In this document: one piece after another, positions 26,975-35,721 of the stretch
Layout: each line of letters opens with the position of its first letter
Numbering within the stretch: the first letter of the stretch is position 1
Assembly (NCBI RefSeq): GCF_008041935.1
Contig: NZ_VKAC01000003.1
Span: forward strand, 186,001-250,000
DNA: 64,000 nt
Reading direction: 5' to 3'
Origin: Quadrisphaera setariae
Lineage (GTDB): Bacteria; Actinomycetota; Actinomycetes; Actinomycetales; Quadrisphaeraceae
The notes under the pieces: model-generated
Seen by the model: only the letters and a program-made list of their open reading frames with translations
Database searches by the model: none
Told to the model about the DNA's origin: nothing
Program-made: the position numbers and the translations under genes

Positions 26975-27017
26975 GCTCGGGAGGCCCATGATCACCGTGA
27001 TCATGGGCCTCCCGAGC
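26975..27017. terminator. Hairpin, TGATCATGGG family, copy 2
   Basis: Perfect 20-base arms (26975-26994 and 26998-27017) flank CCG, so the DNA is almost a continuous 43-bp palindrome. It lies between convergent adh and the Rieske/FAD reductase gene, six bases past the adh stop. It should act as a two-way terminator. Confidence 0.85.
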
Positions 27018-27021
27018 ACTT

Positions 27022-28668
27022 TCAGGGGCGCAGGAGCTCCTCCTCCAGGCGGAGCACCTCCAGGTCGCGCCCCACGCCGGCCACCGCGGTGACGCGGCCG
27101 TGGGCGTCGCGGTAGCGGACCACGGCGTCACCGTCGGCCAACGAGCCGTCGACCTCCGCCGAGCCGCTGCCTTCACCGCCGGAGAGGTCCGGCACGTCGC
27201 CGGCGAGCCGGTACTGCCTGCTGAACTGCTTGGTCCAGAAGAACGCCGGCTCCGCCAGGCCCTCCTCCCCGCTGCGCCCGAGGACGGCCAGGGCGGCCGC
27301 TGCGCCCTGGCGCTGCGCCTGCGCCCAGTGCTCCACCCGACGACGACGGCCCGTGGTCGCGTCCGGCCAGGAGGCCACGTCACCGGCTGCCCACACGCCG
27401 GGGGCCGAGGTGCGTCCGCAGGCGTCGACGAGCACACCACCGCCCTGCTCGTCGTCGGCGAGCTCCAGGTCGGCGCTCTTCGCCAGGTCGAGGCGGGGGG
27501 CGACTCCGGTGCCGACCACGAGGAGGTCGGCGCGGCCGTCGGCCGGGGCGCGCGTGCCGTCCTCGAGCTCGAGCACCCCGTCGTTCCACCGGGCCGCACG
27601 ACCGGTGACGAAGGCGACCCCCTCCGCCTCGTGCGCGGCACGGACCGCCCGGCCGACGTCCTCGCCCATCTGGCGGCGCAGCGGCACCTCGGAGGTGGCC
27701 ACCACGGAGACGTCCACGCCCTTCTCGCGCAGCACCGCGGCGGCCTCCAGGCCGATGAACCCGGCGCCCAGCACGACCGCGCGCCGGGACCCGGGGGAGT
27801 CGCCGACGGCAGCGAGGAGGGCGTCGGCGTCGGCGAGGGTGCGCAGCACGTGCACCTCGTCGCGGCCGAAGCCCGGCAGGTCCGGACGCACCGGCTCCGA
27901 GCCGGGGGCGAGCACCAGTGCGTCGTAGCCCAGCACCGTCGTGGCACCGTCGGCCGCGCGCACGGTGAGGCGCTTCTGCGCGGTGTCGAGGACCGTGGCC
28001 TCGCTGCCCAGGCGCAGCTCGACGCCGTGCTCGGCGTACCAGTCCTCCGCGAGCAGCGGCAGGGCGTCCTTCGGCTTGGCCCCGGCCAGGTAGAACTTGC
28101 TCAGCTGGGTCCTGTCGACGGGCACGTGCGGCTCGGCGGAGACGAGCACCAGCTCGCCGTCGTAGCCCTCCCGGCGCAGCCGCTCCACCGCCGCGAACCC
28201 CGCGGCCCCACCCCCCACGACGACGACGCGGTGCAGCGCCCCGCTGGCTGCGCCCGTCGCGGCGTCCGGTCCGGGTGCGGGCTCCTCGGACGGACCGGTC
28301 ACGCGGACGACGGCGTCCTCGCCCTGCCCGCTGACCTCGACGTCGTACCGCGTGAGCGGCTCGTAGGCCGGGGCCAGGAGCGCCTCGCCGGAGCGGAGGT
28401 CGAAGCAGGCGTGGTGGAACGGGCAGCGCACGAGGTTCCCCGTGCGCAGGCCCTTCGCCAGCGGCGCCCCGACGTGAGTGCACGTCCCGGAGAGGGCGGA
28501 GAGGCGGGTCTCGCCGTCGTCGTCGAGGTAGCGGGTGAGCAGCACCTGCTCGGCGTCGTCGCCGGTGCCGAGGGCACCGGCGAGCACGCCGTCGAGGGGG
28601 AGGTCGCCCAGGCGCACGCCGCGGGTGAGGTCGGGGGTCGTGTCGGTGTCTTCAGCCACGGCGATCAC
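27022..28668 (-). CDS. Rieske [2Fe-2S]/FAD-dependent oxidoreductase fusion
   Basis: This 548-residue protein combines two modules. Residues 15-115 form a Rieske domain with ligands CTH (GTCTHVGAPLAKG) and CPFHHACF. The remainder is a pyridine-nucleotide disulphide-type reductase: FAD motif VVVGGGAAGFAAVERL, NAD motif VVLGAGFIGLEAAAVL, and WAAGDVA. It resembles the AIF/ferredoxin-reductase class that passes electrons from NADH to a ferredoxin or a P450. GTG 28668 is taken; GTG 28659 is also possible. It lies downstream of the amino-acid importer, 54 bp after its stop, so it could be co-transcribed. Confidence 0.9.
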   Translation of the reverse strand: MIAVAEDTDTTPDLTRGVRLGDLPLDGVLAGALGTGDDAEQVLLTRYLDDDGETRLSALSGTCTHVGAPLAKGLRTGNLVRCPFHHACFDLRSGEALLAPAYEPLTRYDVEVSGQGEDAVVRVTGPSEEPAPGPDAATGAASGALHRVVVVGGGAAGFAAVERLRREGYDGELVLVSAEPHVPVDRTQLSKFYLAGAKPKDALPLLAEDWYAEHGVELRLGSEATVLDTAQKRLTVRAADGATTVLGYDALVLAPGSEPVRPDLPGFGRDEVHVLRTLADADALLAAVGDSPGSRRAVVLGAGFIGLEAAAVLREKGVDVSVVATSEVPLRRQMGEDVGRAVRAAHEAEGVAFVTGRAARWNDGVLELEDGTRAPADGRADLLVVGTGVAPRLDLAKSADLELADDEQGGGVLVDACGRTSAPGVWAAGDVASWPDATTGRRRRVEHWAQAQRQGAAAALAVLGRSGEEGLAEPAFFWTKQFSRQYRLAGDVPDLSGGEGSGSAEVDGSLADGDAVVRYRDAHGRVTAVAGVGRDLEVLRLEEELLRP

Positions 28669-28722
28669 CTACCCCGGCGGAGCGCTCCTCAAGCGCGCAC
28701 GACCGACCGCCCCGCCTCCGGC

Positions 28723-29508
28723 TCAGAGCGGGTCGAGCAGGCGCCGCAGGAAGCGGCGCGTGCGCTCCTCGCGCGGGTCGGCGATCACCTGCGCCGCCGG
28801 GCCGCGCTCGACCACCACGCCGCCGTCGAGGAAGAGCACCTGGTCGGCCACCTGCTGGGCGAAGCGGATCTCGTGGGTGACCACCACCATCGTGGTGCCG
28901 CCCTCGGCGAGGTCGCGCATGACCGCGAGCACCTCGCCCACCAGCTCCGGGTCGAGCGCGGAGGTCGGCTCGTCGAAGAGCACCACCTGCGGGCGGATCG
29001 CGAGCGCCCGGGCGATGCCCACGCGCTGCTGCTGCCCTCCCGACAGCTGCGAGGGCAGGGAGTCCTCGCGGCCCTTGAGGCCCACGCGCTCGAGCAGCAC
29101 CAGCGCCTCCGCGCGGGCCTCCTCCCGCGGGCGGCCCTGGACGACGACGGGCCCCTCGAGGAGGTTCTCCAGGGCCGAGCGGTGGGGGAAGAGGTGGTGG
29201 GCCTGGAAGACCATGCCGCTCTGGGCCCGCAGCCGGGTCTCGGCGCGCAGGGCGGCGCGGCGTCCCTGCTGCGGCAGTGCGGCGAAGTCGACGGACACGT
29301 CACCGATGCGCACCAGGCCCGCTTCCGGGCGCTCGAGGGCGTTGAGGCAGCGCAGCACCGTCGTCTTGCCCGAGCCCGACGGGCCGATGAGCACGCTCAC
29401 GGTGCCGGCCGGCACGGCGAGGTCGACGCCGCGCAGGACGCGGGTCTCGCCGAAGGACTTCACCAGGCCGGCGGCCTCCAGCAGGGGCTTCCCGTCCACC
29501 CCGGTCAC
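28723..29508 (-). CDS. Amino-acid ABC transporter ATP-binding protein
   Basis: This is 261 residues from GTG 29508, which overlaps the permease stop by four bases. Walker A is GPSGSGKTT, Q-loop VFQAHHLFPHRSALENLL, signature LSGGQQQRVGIARALA, Walker B VVLFDEPTSALDP and the H-loop VVTHE. The sequence around the Q-loop and signature is typical of the GlnQ/HisP polar amino-acid group. It powers the import system of the next two genes. A longer reading of the frame over the permease gene is a shadow. Confidence 0.95.
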   Translation of the reverse strand: MTGVDGKPLLEAAGLVKSFGETRVLRGVDLAVPAGTVSVLIGPSGSGKTTVLRCLNALERPEAGLVRIGDVSVDFAALPQQGRRAALRAETRLRAQSGMVFQAHHLFPHRSALENLLEGPVVVQGRPREEARAEALVLLERVGLKGREDSLPSQLSGGQQQRVGIARALAIRPQVVLFDEPTSALDPELVGEVLAVMRDLAEGGTTMVVVTHEIRFAQQVADQVLFLDGGVVVERGPAAQVIADPREERTRRFLRRLLDPL

Positions 29509-30167
29509 GCGGTCACGTACCTGTTCAGCCGGCCTTCGAGCCGGTCCTGCACGGCCGACAGCACCACGCACACCACCCAGTAGTAGACGGCGGCCAGGCC
29601 GTACAGCGTGAAGAACTGGTAGGTGGGAGCGGCGATCTGCTGCGCCACCCGGAACATCTCGGTCACGAGGACCGTCGAGGCCAGCGAGGTGTCCTTCACC
29701 AGCGAGATGAGCGTGTTGCTCAGCGGGGGCACGGCCAGGCGGGCCGCCTGCGGCATGACGACCCTGCGCAGGGTCGTGCCGTAGCCCATGCCGACGGTGG
29801 CCGCGGCCTCCCACTGGCCCCGCGGCACCGAGAGGACGGCGCTGCGCACCACCTCGGCCGCGTAGCCGCCCACGTTCAGGCTGAACGCGATGATCGCGCT
29901 CGGCCAGGGGTCGATGGTCACGCCGAGCGAGGGAAGCGCGTAGAACACGATGAAGAGCTGCACCAGCAGCGGCGTGCCGCGGATGGCGGAGACGTACACC
30001 CTCCCCAGGCCCGAGACGAGCTTCACCGGCGAGAGCCGCATCAGGGCGACGACGACGGCGATGGCGAGCCCGAGCACGAAGGACAGCGCCGTCAGCGGGA
30101 TGGTGCCCAGCACCAGCCCCTGCAGCAGCGGCCACGCCGACGTGCGCAGCAGCTCCCAGTCGATCAC
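29505..30167 (-). CDS. Amino-acid ABC transporter permease
   Basis: A 220-residue membrane protein with about five TM helices (LVLGTIPLTALSFVLGLAIAVVVAL first). SAIRGTPLLVQLFIVFYALP and the EAA loop EAAATVGMGYGTTLRRVVMPQAARLAVPPLSN identify the HisM/GlnP family. The short length and single permease mean it probably works as a homodimer. It starts 7 bp after the binding-protein stop and its stop overlaps the ATPase start, so the three genes form one tight operon. Confidence 0.95.
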   Translation of the reverse strand: MIDWELLRTSAWPLLQGLVLGTIPLTALSFVLGLAIAVVVALMRLSPVKLVSGLGRVYVSAIRGTPLLVQLFIVFYALPSLGVTIDPWPSAIIAFSLNVGGYAAEVVRSAVLSVPRGQWEAAATVGMGYGTTLRRVVMPQAARLAVPPLSNTLISLVKDTSLASTVLVTEMFRVAQQIAAPTYQFFTLYGLAAVYYWVVCVVLSAVQDRLEGRLNRYVTA

Positions 30168-30174
30168 CGTGCGG

Positions 30175-30993
30175 TCACCGGGAGACGTCCTCGCCGAAGT
30201 ACTTCTGCGAGATCTGGGCCAGCGTCCCGTCGGCCTCGAGCTCGGCGAGGGCCTCGTCGACCTTCGGCGTCAGCTCCGAGCCCTTGCCGAGGGCGAACGC
30301 CTGCTCGCTGGTGTCGTCGGTCTTGGCAGCGATCTTCACCGAGGTGTCGCCGGTGGTCTTGAGGTAGTCCAGGGCGGCGAGGTCGTCGTTGACGGTCGCG
30401 TCGACGCGCCCCTGCTTGAGCAGGGTGACCGCCTGGGTGAAGCCCTCCACCGCCTCGACCTCCGCTCCGGCGCCGGAGGCGACCTGCGCCCAGTTGCTCG
30501 TGGACGACTGCGCCGTGGTCTTGCCGGCCAGAGACTGAAGCGACGTGATGGAGGTGTCGTCAGCGCGGGTGATGATCGCGCCGGTGGACGTCGTGTACGG
30601 GGTGGAGAAGTCGTAGAGCGCCTGGCGCTCGGGGTTCACCGTGACCTGGTTGGCGATGACGTCGTAGCGGCCCGCCTCGAGGCCGGCGAAGATCGCGTCC
30701 CAGGTGACGTCGGTGAACTCGACCTGCATGCCCATCTTCTGGCCGACCGCGGTGATGACGTCGACGTCGTAGCCGGTGAGCTTCCCGCCGTCCTTCTGGT
30801 CGTGGTACGTGAACGGGGAGTAGGTGCCCTCGGAGGCCACGCGCAGCACCCCGCCGGTGCCGGAGGCCGAGCCCGAGGGCGCAGCGCTGGAGCTGCCGCC
30901 GACGATGCCGTCAGCGGGGGAGCCACCGCTGCAGGCGGACAGGGCCAGCGCGGCGGCGGCGGCGAGCAGGACGAAGGGGGAGCGGCGGAGCAC
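30175..30993 (-). CDS. Amino-acid ABC transporter substrate-binding lipoprotein
   Basis: This is 272 residues from GTG 30993, with GGAGG 6 nt before it. The signal peptide RRSPFVLLAAAAALALSAC has a lipobox cysteine. The mature part is a family 3 solute-binding protein: LRVASEGTYSPFTYHD, LTGYDVDVITAVGQKMG, FTDVTWDAIFAGLEAGRYDVIAN and QAFALGKGSELTPKVDEAL. Ligand residues suggest a polar or sulphur amino acid (cystine, methionine or glutamine types look alike). The adjacent metY makes a sulphur amino acid attractive, but this is inference. Confidence 0.92.
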   Translation of the reverse strand: MLRRSPFVLLAAAAALALSACSGGSPADGIVGGSSSAAPSGSASGTGGVLRVASEGTYSPFTYHDQKDGGKLTGYDVDVITAVGQKMGMQVEFTDVTWDAIFAGLEAGRYDVIANQVTVNPERQALYDFSTPYTTSTGAIITRADDTSITSLQSLAGKTTAQSSTSNWAQVASGAGAEVEAVEGFTQAVTLLKQGRVDATVNDDLAALDYLKTTGDTSVKIAAKTDDTSEQAFALGKGSELTPKVDEALAELEADGTLAQISQKYFGEDVSR

Positions 30994-31043
30994 GGGTGAC
31001 CTCCGGGGTCGGGGGTGGAGCGAGGGCCCGGGGTCCCCGGGGC

Positions 31044-31076
31044 GGGGGCGGTGCGTCGCTGCTGAGCACCGCCCCC
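31044..31076 (-). terminator. Hairpin between metY operon and importer
   Basis: Eleven-base perfect arms GGGGGCGGTGC and GCACCGCCCCC (31044-31054, 31066-31076) close an 11-base loop. It lies 16 bp below the stop of the CoA-binding gene and ends the acs-metY transcript before the importer promoter. Confidence 0.75.
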
Positions 31077-31091
31077 TGCTGCAACACCGGA

Positions 31092-31619
31092 TCAGGCGCG
31101 GATCTGCCGCCGGCTGGAGATGACTCCGGTGTCGAAGCCCGCGAGGTGGAGGCCGCCGTGGAAGCGGGCGTGCTCGATCTTCACGCAGCGGTCCATGACC
31201 ACCGAGACGCCGGCGGCCTCGGCGCGCCGGGCGACCTCCTCGTGCCACGAGCCCAGCTGCAGCCAGAGCACGGACGGTGAGGTGCCACCGCCCTTCGTCT
31301 CGCGCAGCTCGAGGACCTCGTCGAGCACGCTCGGCAGGTCGTCGTGGCGGCGGAAGACGTCCACCACGTCGGGCACCACGGGCAGGTCGGCCAGGGTCGG
31401 GTAGACCGGGTGGCCGAGGATCTCCTTCGCCCGCGGGTTGATGAAGCAGACGTCGTACGGGGAGCTGGAGAGCAGGTAGGTCGCCACGAAGAAGCTGGCC
31501 CGGGCCTGGTTCTCCGACGCGCCGACGATCGCGATGCTCTTCGCCTCGCGCAGCAGCGCGAGGCGCTCGGGGGCGGTCGGCCCCACCCAGGTGCGGGTGT
31601 TGTCCACGGTGAGCGTCAT
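31092..31619 (-). CDS. CoA-binding domain protein (YccU/succinyl-CoA-ligase-like fold)
   Basis: A 175-residue protein with a single Rossmann-like CoA-binding domain: SIAIVGASENQARASFFVATYLL, VCFINPRAKEILGHPVYPTLADLP, VVDVFRR and VSVVMDRCVKIEH. It matches small stand-alone CoA-binding proteins whose biochemical role is unsettled. The gene follows metY with 4 bp between them, a pairing often seen in actinobacteria and pointing to a link with sulphur or homoserine metabolism. C-terminus: RRQIRA. Confidence 0.88.
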   Translation of the reverse strand: MTLTVDNTRTWVGPTAPERLALLREAKSIAIVGASENQARASFFVATYLLSSSPYDVCFINPRAKEILGHPVYPTLADLPVVPDVVDVFRRHDDLPSVLDEVLELRETKGGGTSPSVLWLQLGSWHEEVARRAEAAGVSVVMDRCVKIEHARFHGGLHLAGFDTGVISSRRQIRA

Positions 31620-31623
31620 CGCG

Positions 31624-33042
31624 TCAGCCCTCCTTCACGGCGGCGGTCAGGGCCTGGTCGAGGTCCCAGAGGATGTCGTCGAGGTCTTCCAGCCCGACGG
31701 AGATGCGGACCAGCTCCGGCTTCACGCCGCCGGCCTCGAGCTGCTCGGCGCTCAGCTGCTGGTGCGTGGTCGACGCCGGGTGGATGACGAGGGTGCGGGT
31801 GTCGCCCACGTTGGCCAGGTGGGACGCGAGCTGCACCGACTCGATGAAGCGGCGCCCGGCCTCGCGGTCGCCCTCGACGCCGAAGGAGAACACCGAGCTC
31901 GGCCCCAGCGGCAGGTACTTCTTCGCCCGCTCGAAGTGCACGTGCGAGGGGAGCCCGGCCCAGTTGACCCACGCGACGCGGGGGTCGCGGTCGAGCCACT
32001 CGGCCACGCCGCGGGCGTTGCGCAGGTGCTCCTCCATCCGCGGGGCGAGGGTCTCGACGCCCTGCAGCAGCTGGAACGCCGACTGCGCGGACAGCGACGG
32101 GCCGGTGTCGCGCAGCTGCTCGGAGCGCAGCTTGGTGAGGAAGCCGTACTCGCCGAAGTTCTGCCACCAGCGGATGCCGTTGTAGCTGGGCACCGGCTCG
32201 GTCATCTGCGGGAAGCGGCCGCTGCCCCAGTCGAAGCGCCCGCTCTCGACGACCACACCGCCGAGGGTGGTGCCGTGGCCGCCGAGGAACTTGGTGGCGG
32301 AGTGGATGACGATGTCGGCGCCGTGCTCGATCGGGCGGACGAGGTAGGGCGGGGTGAGCGTCGCGTCGACGACCAGCGGCACCCCCGCGGCGTGAGCGAC
32401 CTCGGCCAGCCCGGCCAGGTCGGCCACCTCGCCGGAGGGGTTGGCCACCACCTCGGTGTAGACGGCCTTGGTCCTGTCGGTGATGGCGGCGGCGTAGTCG
32501 GCGGGGTCGGTGCCGGCGACGAACGTCGTCTCGACGCCGAACCGGCGCAGCGTCACGTCGAGCAGCGTCACCGTGCCGCCGTACAGCTGTGAGCTCGCGA
32601 CGACGTGGTCACCAGCTCCGGCGAGCGCGGCCAGGGTGATGAACTCCGCGCTCATGCCCGAGGCGGTGGCCACCGCGCCGATGCCGCCCTCGAGGGAGGC
32701 GATGCGCTCCTCGAACGCCGCGACCGTGGGGTTGGCCAGCCGGCTGTAGATGTTGCCGTACTTCTGCAGGCTGAAGAGGTTGGCGGCGTCGGCGGTGTCC
32801 TCGAACACGAACGACGTCGACTGGTAGATCGGGACGGCGCGGGCGCCGGTCGCCGAGTCGGGGGTGCCGCCGGCGTGAAGCGACCGGGTGCGGAAGCCCC
32901 ACGTGCGCTCACCGCTGGGCCGCTGGGCGAGCGGGTCGGGGGAGACCGCACCGGGAACGGCCTGCGGGCTGGCGTCCTCGGTGCTGACCTGGCCGGCGGT
33001 CTCCGGGTCGACGGCGGCGCCGCCGGGGGTGTCCTGGCTCAT
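31624..33042 (-). CDS. metY: O-acetylhomoserine sulfhydrylase/aminocarboxypropyltransferase
   Basis: This PLP enzyme of 472 residues makes homocysteine from O-acetylhomoserine and sulphide in methionine synthesis. It shows [20 protein letters not shown] near the start, YSRLANPT, and the PLP lysine in [27 protein letters not shown] and [13 protein letters not shown] at the C-terminus are classic for the Cys/Met metabolism family. A 40-residue Ala/Pro N-terminal extension is longer than usual. It sits between acs and the CoA-binding gene on one transcript. Confidence 0.94.
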   Translation of the reverse strand: MSQDTPGGAAVDPETAGQVSTEDASPQAVPGAVSPDPLAQRPSGERTWGFRTRSLHAGGTPDSATGARAVPIYQSTSFVFEDTADAANLFSLQKYGNIYSRLANPTVAAFEERIASLEGGIGAVATASGMSAEFITLAALAGAGDHVVASSQLYGGTVTLLDVTLRRFGVETTFVAGTDPADYAAAITDRTKAVYTEVVANPSGEVADLAGLAEVAHAAGVPLVVDATLTPPYLVRPIEHGADIVIHSATKFLGGHGTTLGGVVVESGRFDWGSGRFPQMTEPVPSYNGIRWWQNFGEYGFLTKLRSEQLRDTGPSLSAQSAFQLLQGVETLAPRMEEHLRNARGVAEWLDRDPRVAWVNWAGLPSHVHFERAKKYLPLGPSSVFSFGVEGDREAGRRFIESVQLASHLANVGDTRTLVIHPASTTHQQLSAEQLEAGGVKPELVRISVGLEDLDDILWDLDQALTAAVKEG

Positions 33043-33073
33043 GCGTCCATCCTCTCTCTGCGTCTCAGGGGGG

Positions 33074-35188
33074 TCAGCGGGCTGCGGTGCTGGTCGTCGT
33101 CCTGGCGCGGCGGGCTGCGATGCCGTCGCGGACGGCGTCGACGGCGCGCTCGTCGGACAGGGACGTCGTGTCGCCCGGTGCCCTGCCCTCGAGCAGGTCG
33201 CCGAGGATGCGCCGCATGATCTTGCCGCTGCGGGTCTTGGGGAGGTCGCGGACCACCACCACGTGCTTGGGCTTGGCCACCGGACCGATGACGGTCGCGA
33301 CCTGCTGGCGCAGCGCGGCCTCCAGCGCGGGGTGCGCGTCGTCGTCGTCGAGCACCGACCGGCGAGAGGGGATGACGAAGGCCGCCACCGCCTGGCCGGT
33401 CAGCTCGTCGCCGACGCCCACCACGCCGGCCTCAGCGACGTCGGGGTGCGCCACCAGCGCCGACTCCACCTCGGTGGTCGACAGGCGGTGCCCGGAGACG
33501 TTGACGACGTCGTCCAGGCGCCCGAGCAGCCACAGGTAGCGGTCGGCGTCGTAGCGGGCGCCGTCGCCGGCGGCGTAGTAGCCCTGCACGGCGAACTGGC
33601 GCCAGTAGGCGTCGCGGTAGCGTTCGGGGTTCCCCCACACCGTGCGGGCCATCCCCGGCCACGGCCTGCGGACCACGAGCCAGCCGCCCTGGCTGGGCTG
33701 CACCTCGGCGCCGGTGTCGTCGACGACGGCGGCGTCCAGGCCCGGGAGCGGGCGGGTGGCCGACCCCGGCTTGAGGGTGGTCGCGCCCGGCAGCGGCGCC
33801 ACGACGGTCGCGCCGGTCTCGGACTGCCACCACGTGTCGACGACGGGCGCGGTGCCGCCGCCCACGTTCTCGCGGAACCACATCCACACCTCGGGGTTGA
33901 TGGGCTCCCCGACGCTGCCGAGCAGCTTGAGGCTCGACAGGTCGTACCGGGCGGGCACGTCGTCGCCCCACGTCATGCAGGCCCGGACCAGCGTCGGCGC
34001 GGTGTAGTACGTCGTCGCGCGGTACTTCTCGATGATCTCGAAGTGCCGGCCCGGGGCGGGGAAGTCGGGCACGCCCTCGTACATGACCTGCGTGACGCCG
34101 TTGAGCAGCGGCCCGTAGATGGCGAAGGAGTGCGCCGTCACCCAGGCGAGGTCGGCGGTGCACCAGTGGACGTCGGTCTCGGGGTGGGCGTCGAAGTGCG
34201 CCCAGTGCGCGTACCGCGCGTGCGTGAGGTAGCCGCCGGTGGTGTGCAGCAGGCCCTTCGGCCTACCGGTCGAGCCGGACGTGTAGATGATGAAGAGCGG
34301 GTGCTCCGCGGGGAAGGCCACGGCCTCGTGGGCGGTGTCCGCGGTGTCGACGACGTCGTGCCACCACACGTCACGGCCCTCGGTCCACGGGATGGGCTCT
34401 CCGGCGAAGGCCTCCTCGCCGGTGCGCCGCACCACGAGCACGTGCTCGACGTGGTCGAGCCCGGCGACCGCCTCGTCGACGGCGGCCTTCACGGGGACCG
34501 CCCTGCCGCGGCGGAACTGCCCGTCAGTGGCGACGACCACCTTCGCCGTCGTGTCCGCCACCCGGAAGCGCAGCGCCTCCGCCGAGAAGCCGCCGAAGAC
34601 GAGGGAGTGCACCGCGCCGATGCGCGCGCACGCCAGCACCGTGATGAGCGTCTCGGGGATGACCGGCAGGTAGAGCACCACGCGGTCGCCCGGCTCCACG
34701 CCGAGCGCCGAGAGCGCGTTCGCGGCCCGGCTGACCTCGGCGAGCAGGTCGGCGTACGTGATCGTGCGGGTGTCCCCGCGCTCGCCCTCGAAGTGCGTGG
34801 CCACCCGGTCGCCGTGGCCCGCTGCCACGTGCCGGTCCAGGCAGTTCACCGCCGCGTTGAGGGTGCCGCCGTCGAACCACCGCGCCGACGGCACGGACAG
34901 CTCCGCCAGCGGGTCGGTGACGTCAGCCCCTTCGGCGAAGGTCGGCGGAGACCACTGCAGCACCGTGTTCCACGGCGTCTCCCAGTCCAGGTGCGCCGCC
35001 TGCTCCGCCCAGAAGCCCTCCGGGTCCTCCACGCCGCGCTGGCGCCACGCCTCGGCCGCGGCGGCGTCGAGGTTGGCCACCTGCGCGACGGCCTCGGGAG
35101 CGGGGAACGTGCGCTCCTCGGCGAGCAGGGTGGTGAGGGTGGCGCTCGAGGGCTGCGCTGACAGAGGAGCGGTGAGGGGGCGGGACAT
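33074..35188 (-). CDS. acs: Acetyl-CoA synthetase (AMP-forming)
   Basis: This protein, 704 residues from ATG 35188, converts acetate, ATP and CoA to acetyl-CoA. It shows the N-terminal SSATLTTLLAEERTFPAP and WAEQAAHLDWETPW, the P-loop YTSGSTGRPKGLLHTTGGYL, the VDTWWQSETGA segment whose tryptophan limits the pocket to acetate, and the C-terminal GKIMRRILGDL with the lysine that is acetylated in Acs regulation. It is about 50 residues longer than many homologues. The coupling of acetyl-CoA supply with metY (acetylated substrate) is suggestive. The divergent membrane-protein gene is 64 bp away. Confidence 0.94.
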   Translation of the reverse strand: MSRPLTAPLSAQPSSATLTTLLAEERTFPAPEAVAQVANLDAAAAEAWRQRGVEDPEGFWAEQAAHLDWETPWNTVLQWSPPTFAEGADVTDPLAELSVPSARWFDGGTLNAAVNCLDRHVAAGHGDRVATHFEGERGDTRTITYADLLAEVSRAANALSALGVEPGDRVVLYLPVIPETLITVLACARIGAVHSLVFGGFSAEALRFRVADTTAKVVVATDGQFRRGRAVPVKAAVDEAVAGLDHVEHVLVVRRTGEEAFAGEPIPWTEGRDVWWHDVVDTADTAHEAVAFPAEHPLFIIYTSGSTGRPKGLLHTTGGYLTHARYAHWAHFDAHPETDVHWCTADLAWVTAHSFAIYGPLLNGVTQVMYEGVPDFPAPGRHFEIIEKYRATTYYTAPTLVRACMTWGDDVPARYDLSSLKLLGSVGEPINPEVWMWFRENVGGGTAPVVDTWWQSETGATVVAPLPGATTLKPGSATRPLPGLDAAVVDDTGAEVQPSQGGWLVVRRPWPGMARTVWGNPERYRDAYWRQFAVQGYYAAGDGARYDADRYLWLLGRLDDVVNVSGHRLSTTEVESALVAHPDVAEAGVVGVGDELTGQAVAAFVIPSRRSVLDDDDAHPALEAALRQQVATVIGPVAKPKHVVVVRDLPKTRSGKIMRRILGDLLEGRAPGDTTSLSDERAVDAVRDGIAARRARTTTSTAAR

Positions 35189-35252
35189 CGGGACGGGTCC
35201 TCCGGGTGGGGGTCGGGGGGCGGGAGAGGGGCCGGCGAGCCAGGGTGTCGGA

Positions 35253-35717
35253 GTGGAGACTGCCGGGCCGGTGCTGCTCGTGGGGGCCACGGCGCTGCAC
35301 CTGGGGTTCCAGCTGGTGGTGACCGCGCTGGTCTACCCGGTCCTCCTGGCGAACGGGGCGGCGCACGACGACGGCGGCGACGGCCGGGCCCAGGACCGCT
35401 GGAGCCGGGCGCACGAGCTCCACCGGCGGCGGATCACGCCCGTGGTCGGCCTCGTGTACGGCCTGCTGGCGCTCGCCTGCGCTGCGGTGCTGGTCAGCGG
35501 GCTGCCCGCCGGGTGGCGCGGCGCAGCAGCGCTGGCGTCGGTGGCCGCGGTCGTCGTCGTCGTGGTGGTGACGGCGACGACGGCCGGCCCGGCCCACGGG
35601 CGGCTCGCCAGCAGCGGCCGGTCCGAGGCGCTGGTGCGCAGGCTGCGCCGCGCCGACGCCGTGCGGCTGGCGGGCGCCGCCGTCGCCGCGGTGGCGGCGG
35701 TGCTCGCGGCGGTGTGA
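35253..35717 (+). CDS. Small four-TM membrane protein of unknown function
   Basis: This reads as 154 residues from GTG 35253 and is not recognised. Four hydrophobic helices are visible (VLLVGATALHLGFQLVVTALVYPVL, ITPVVGLVYGLLALACAAVLV, AALASVAAVVVVVVVTATTA, LAGAAVAAVAAVLAAV), with an Arg/Asp/His-rich cytoplasmic loop between TM1 and TM2 (DRWSRAHELHRRR). It resembles DUF-type four-helix membrane proteins that sit beside dehydrogenases, but I cannot name a family. It ends 4 bp before the convergent permease gene. Confidence 0.65.
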   Translation: METAGPVLLVGATALHLGFQLVVTALVYPVLLANGAAHDDGGDGRAQDRWSRAHELHRRRITPVVGLVYGLLALACAAVLVSGLPAGWRGAAALASVAAVVVVVVVTATTAGPAHGRLASSGRSEALVRRLRRADAVRLAGAAVAAVAAVLAAV

Positions 35718-35721
35718 CGCC

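Noticed and set aside
31077-31091. Search for a second SAM or cobalamin riboswitch near metY
   Set aside because: The spacers before acs, metY and the importer show no S-box, cobalamin-box or other conserved core; only the terminator hairpin is seen.
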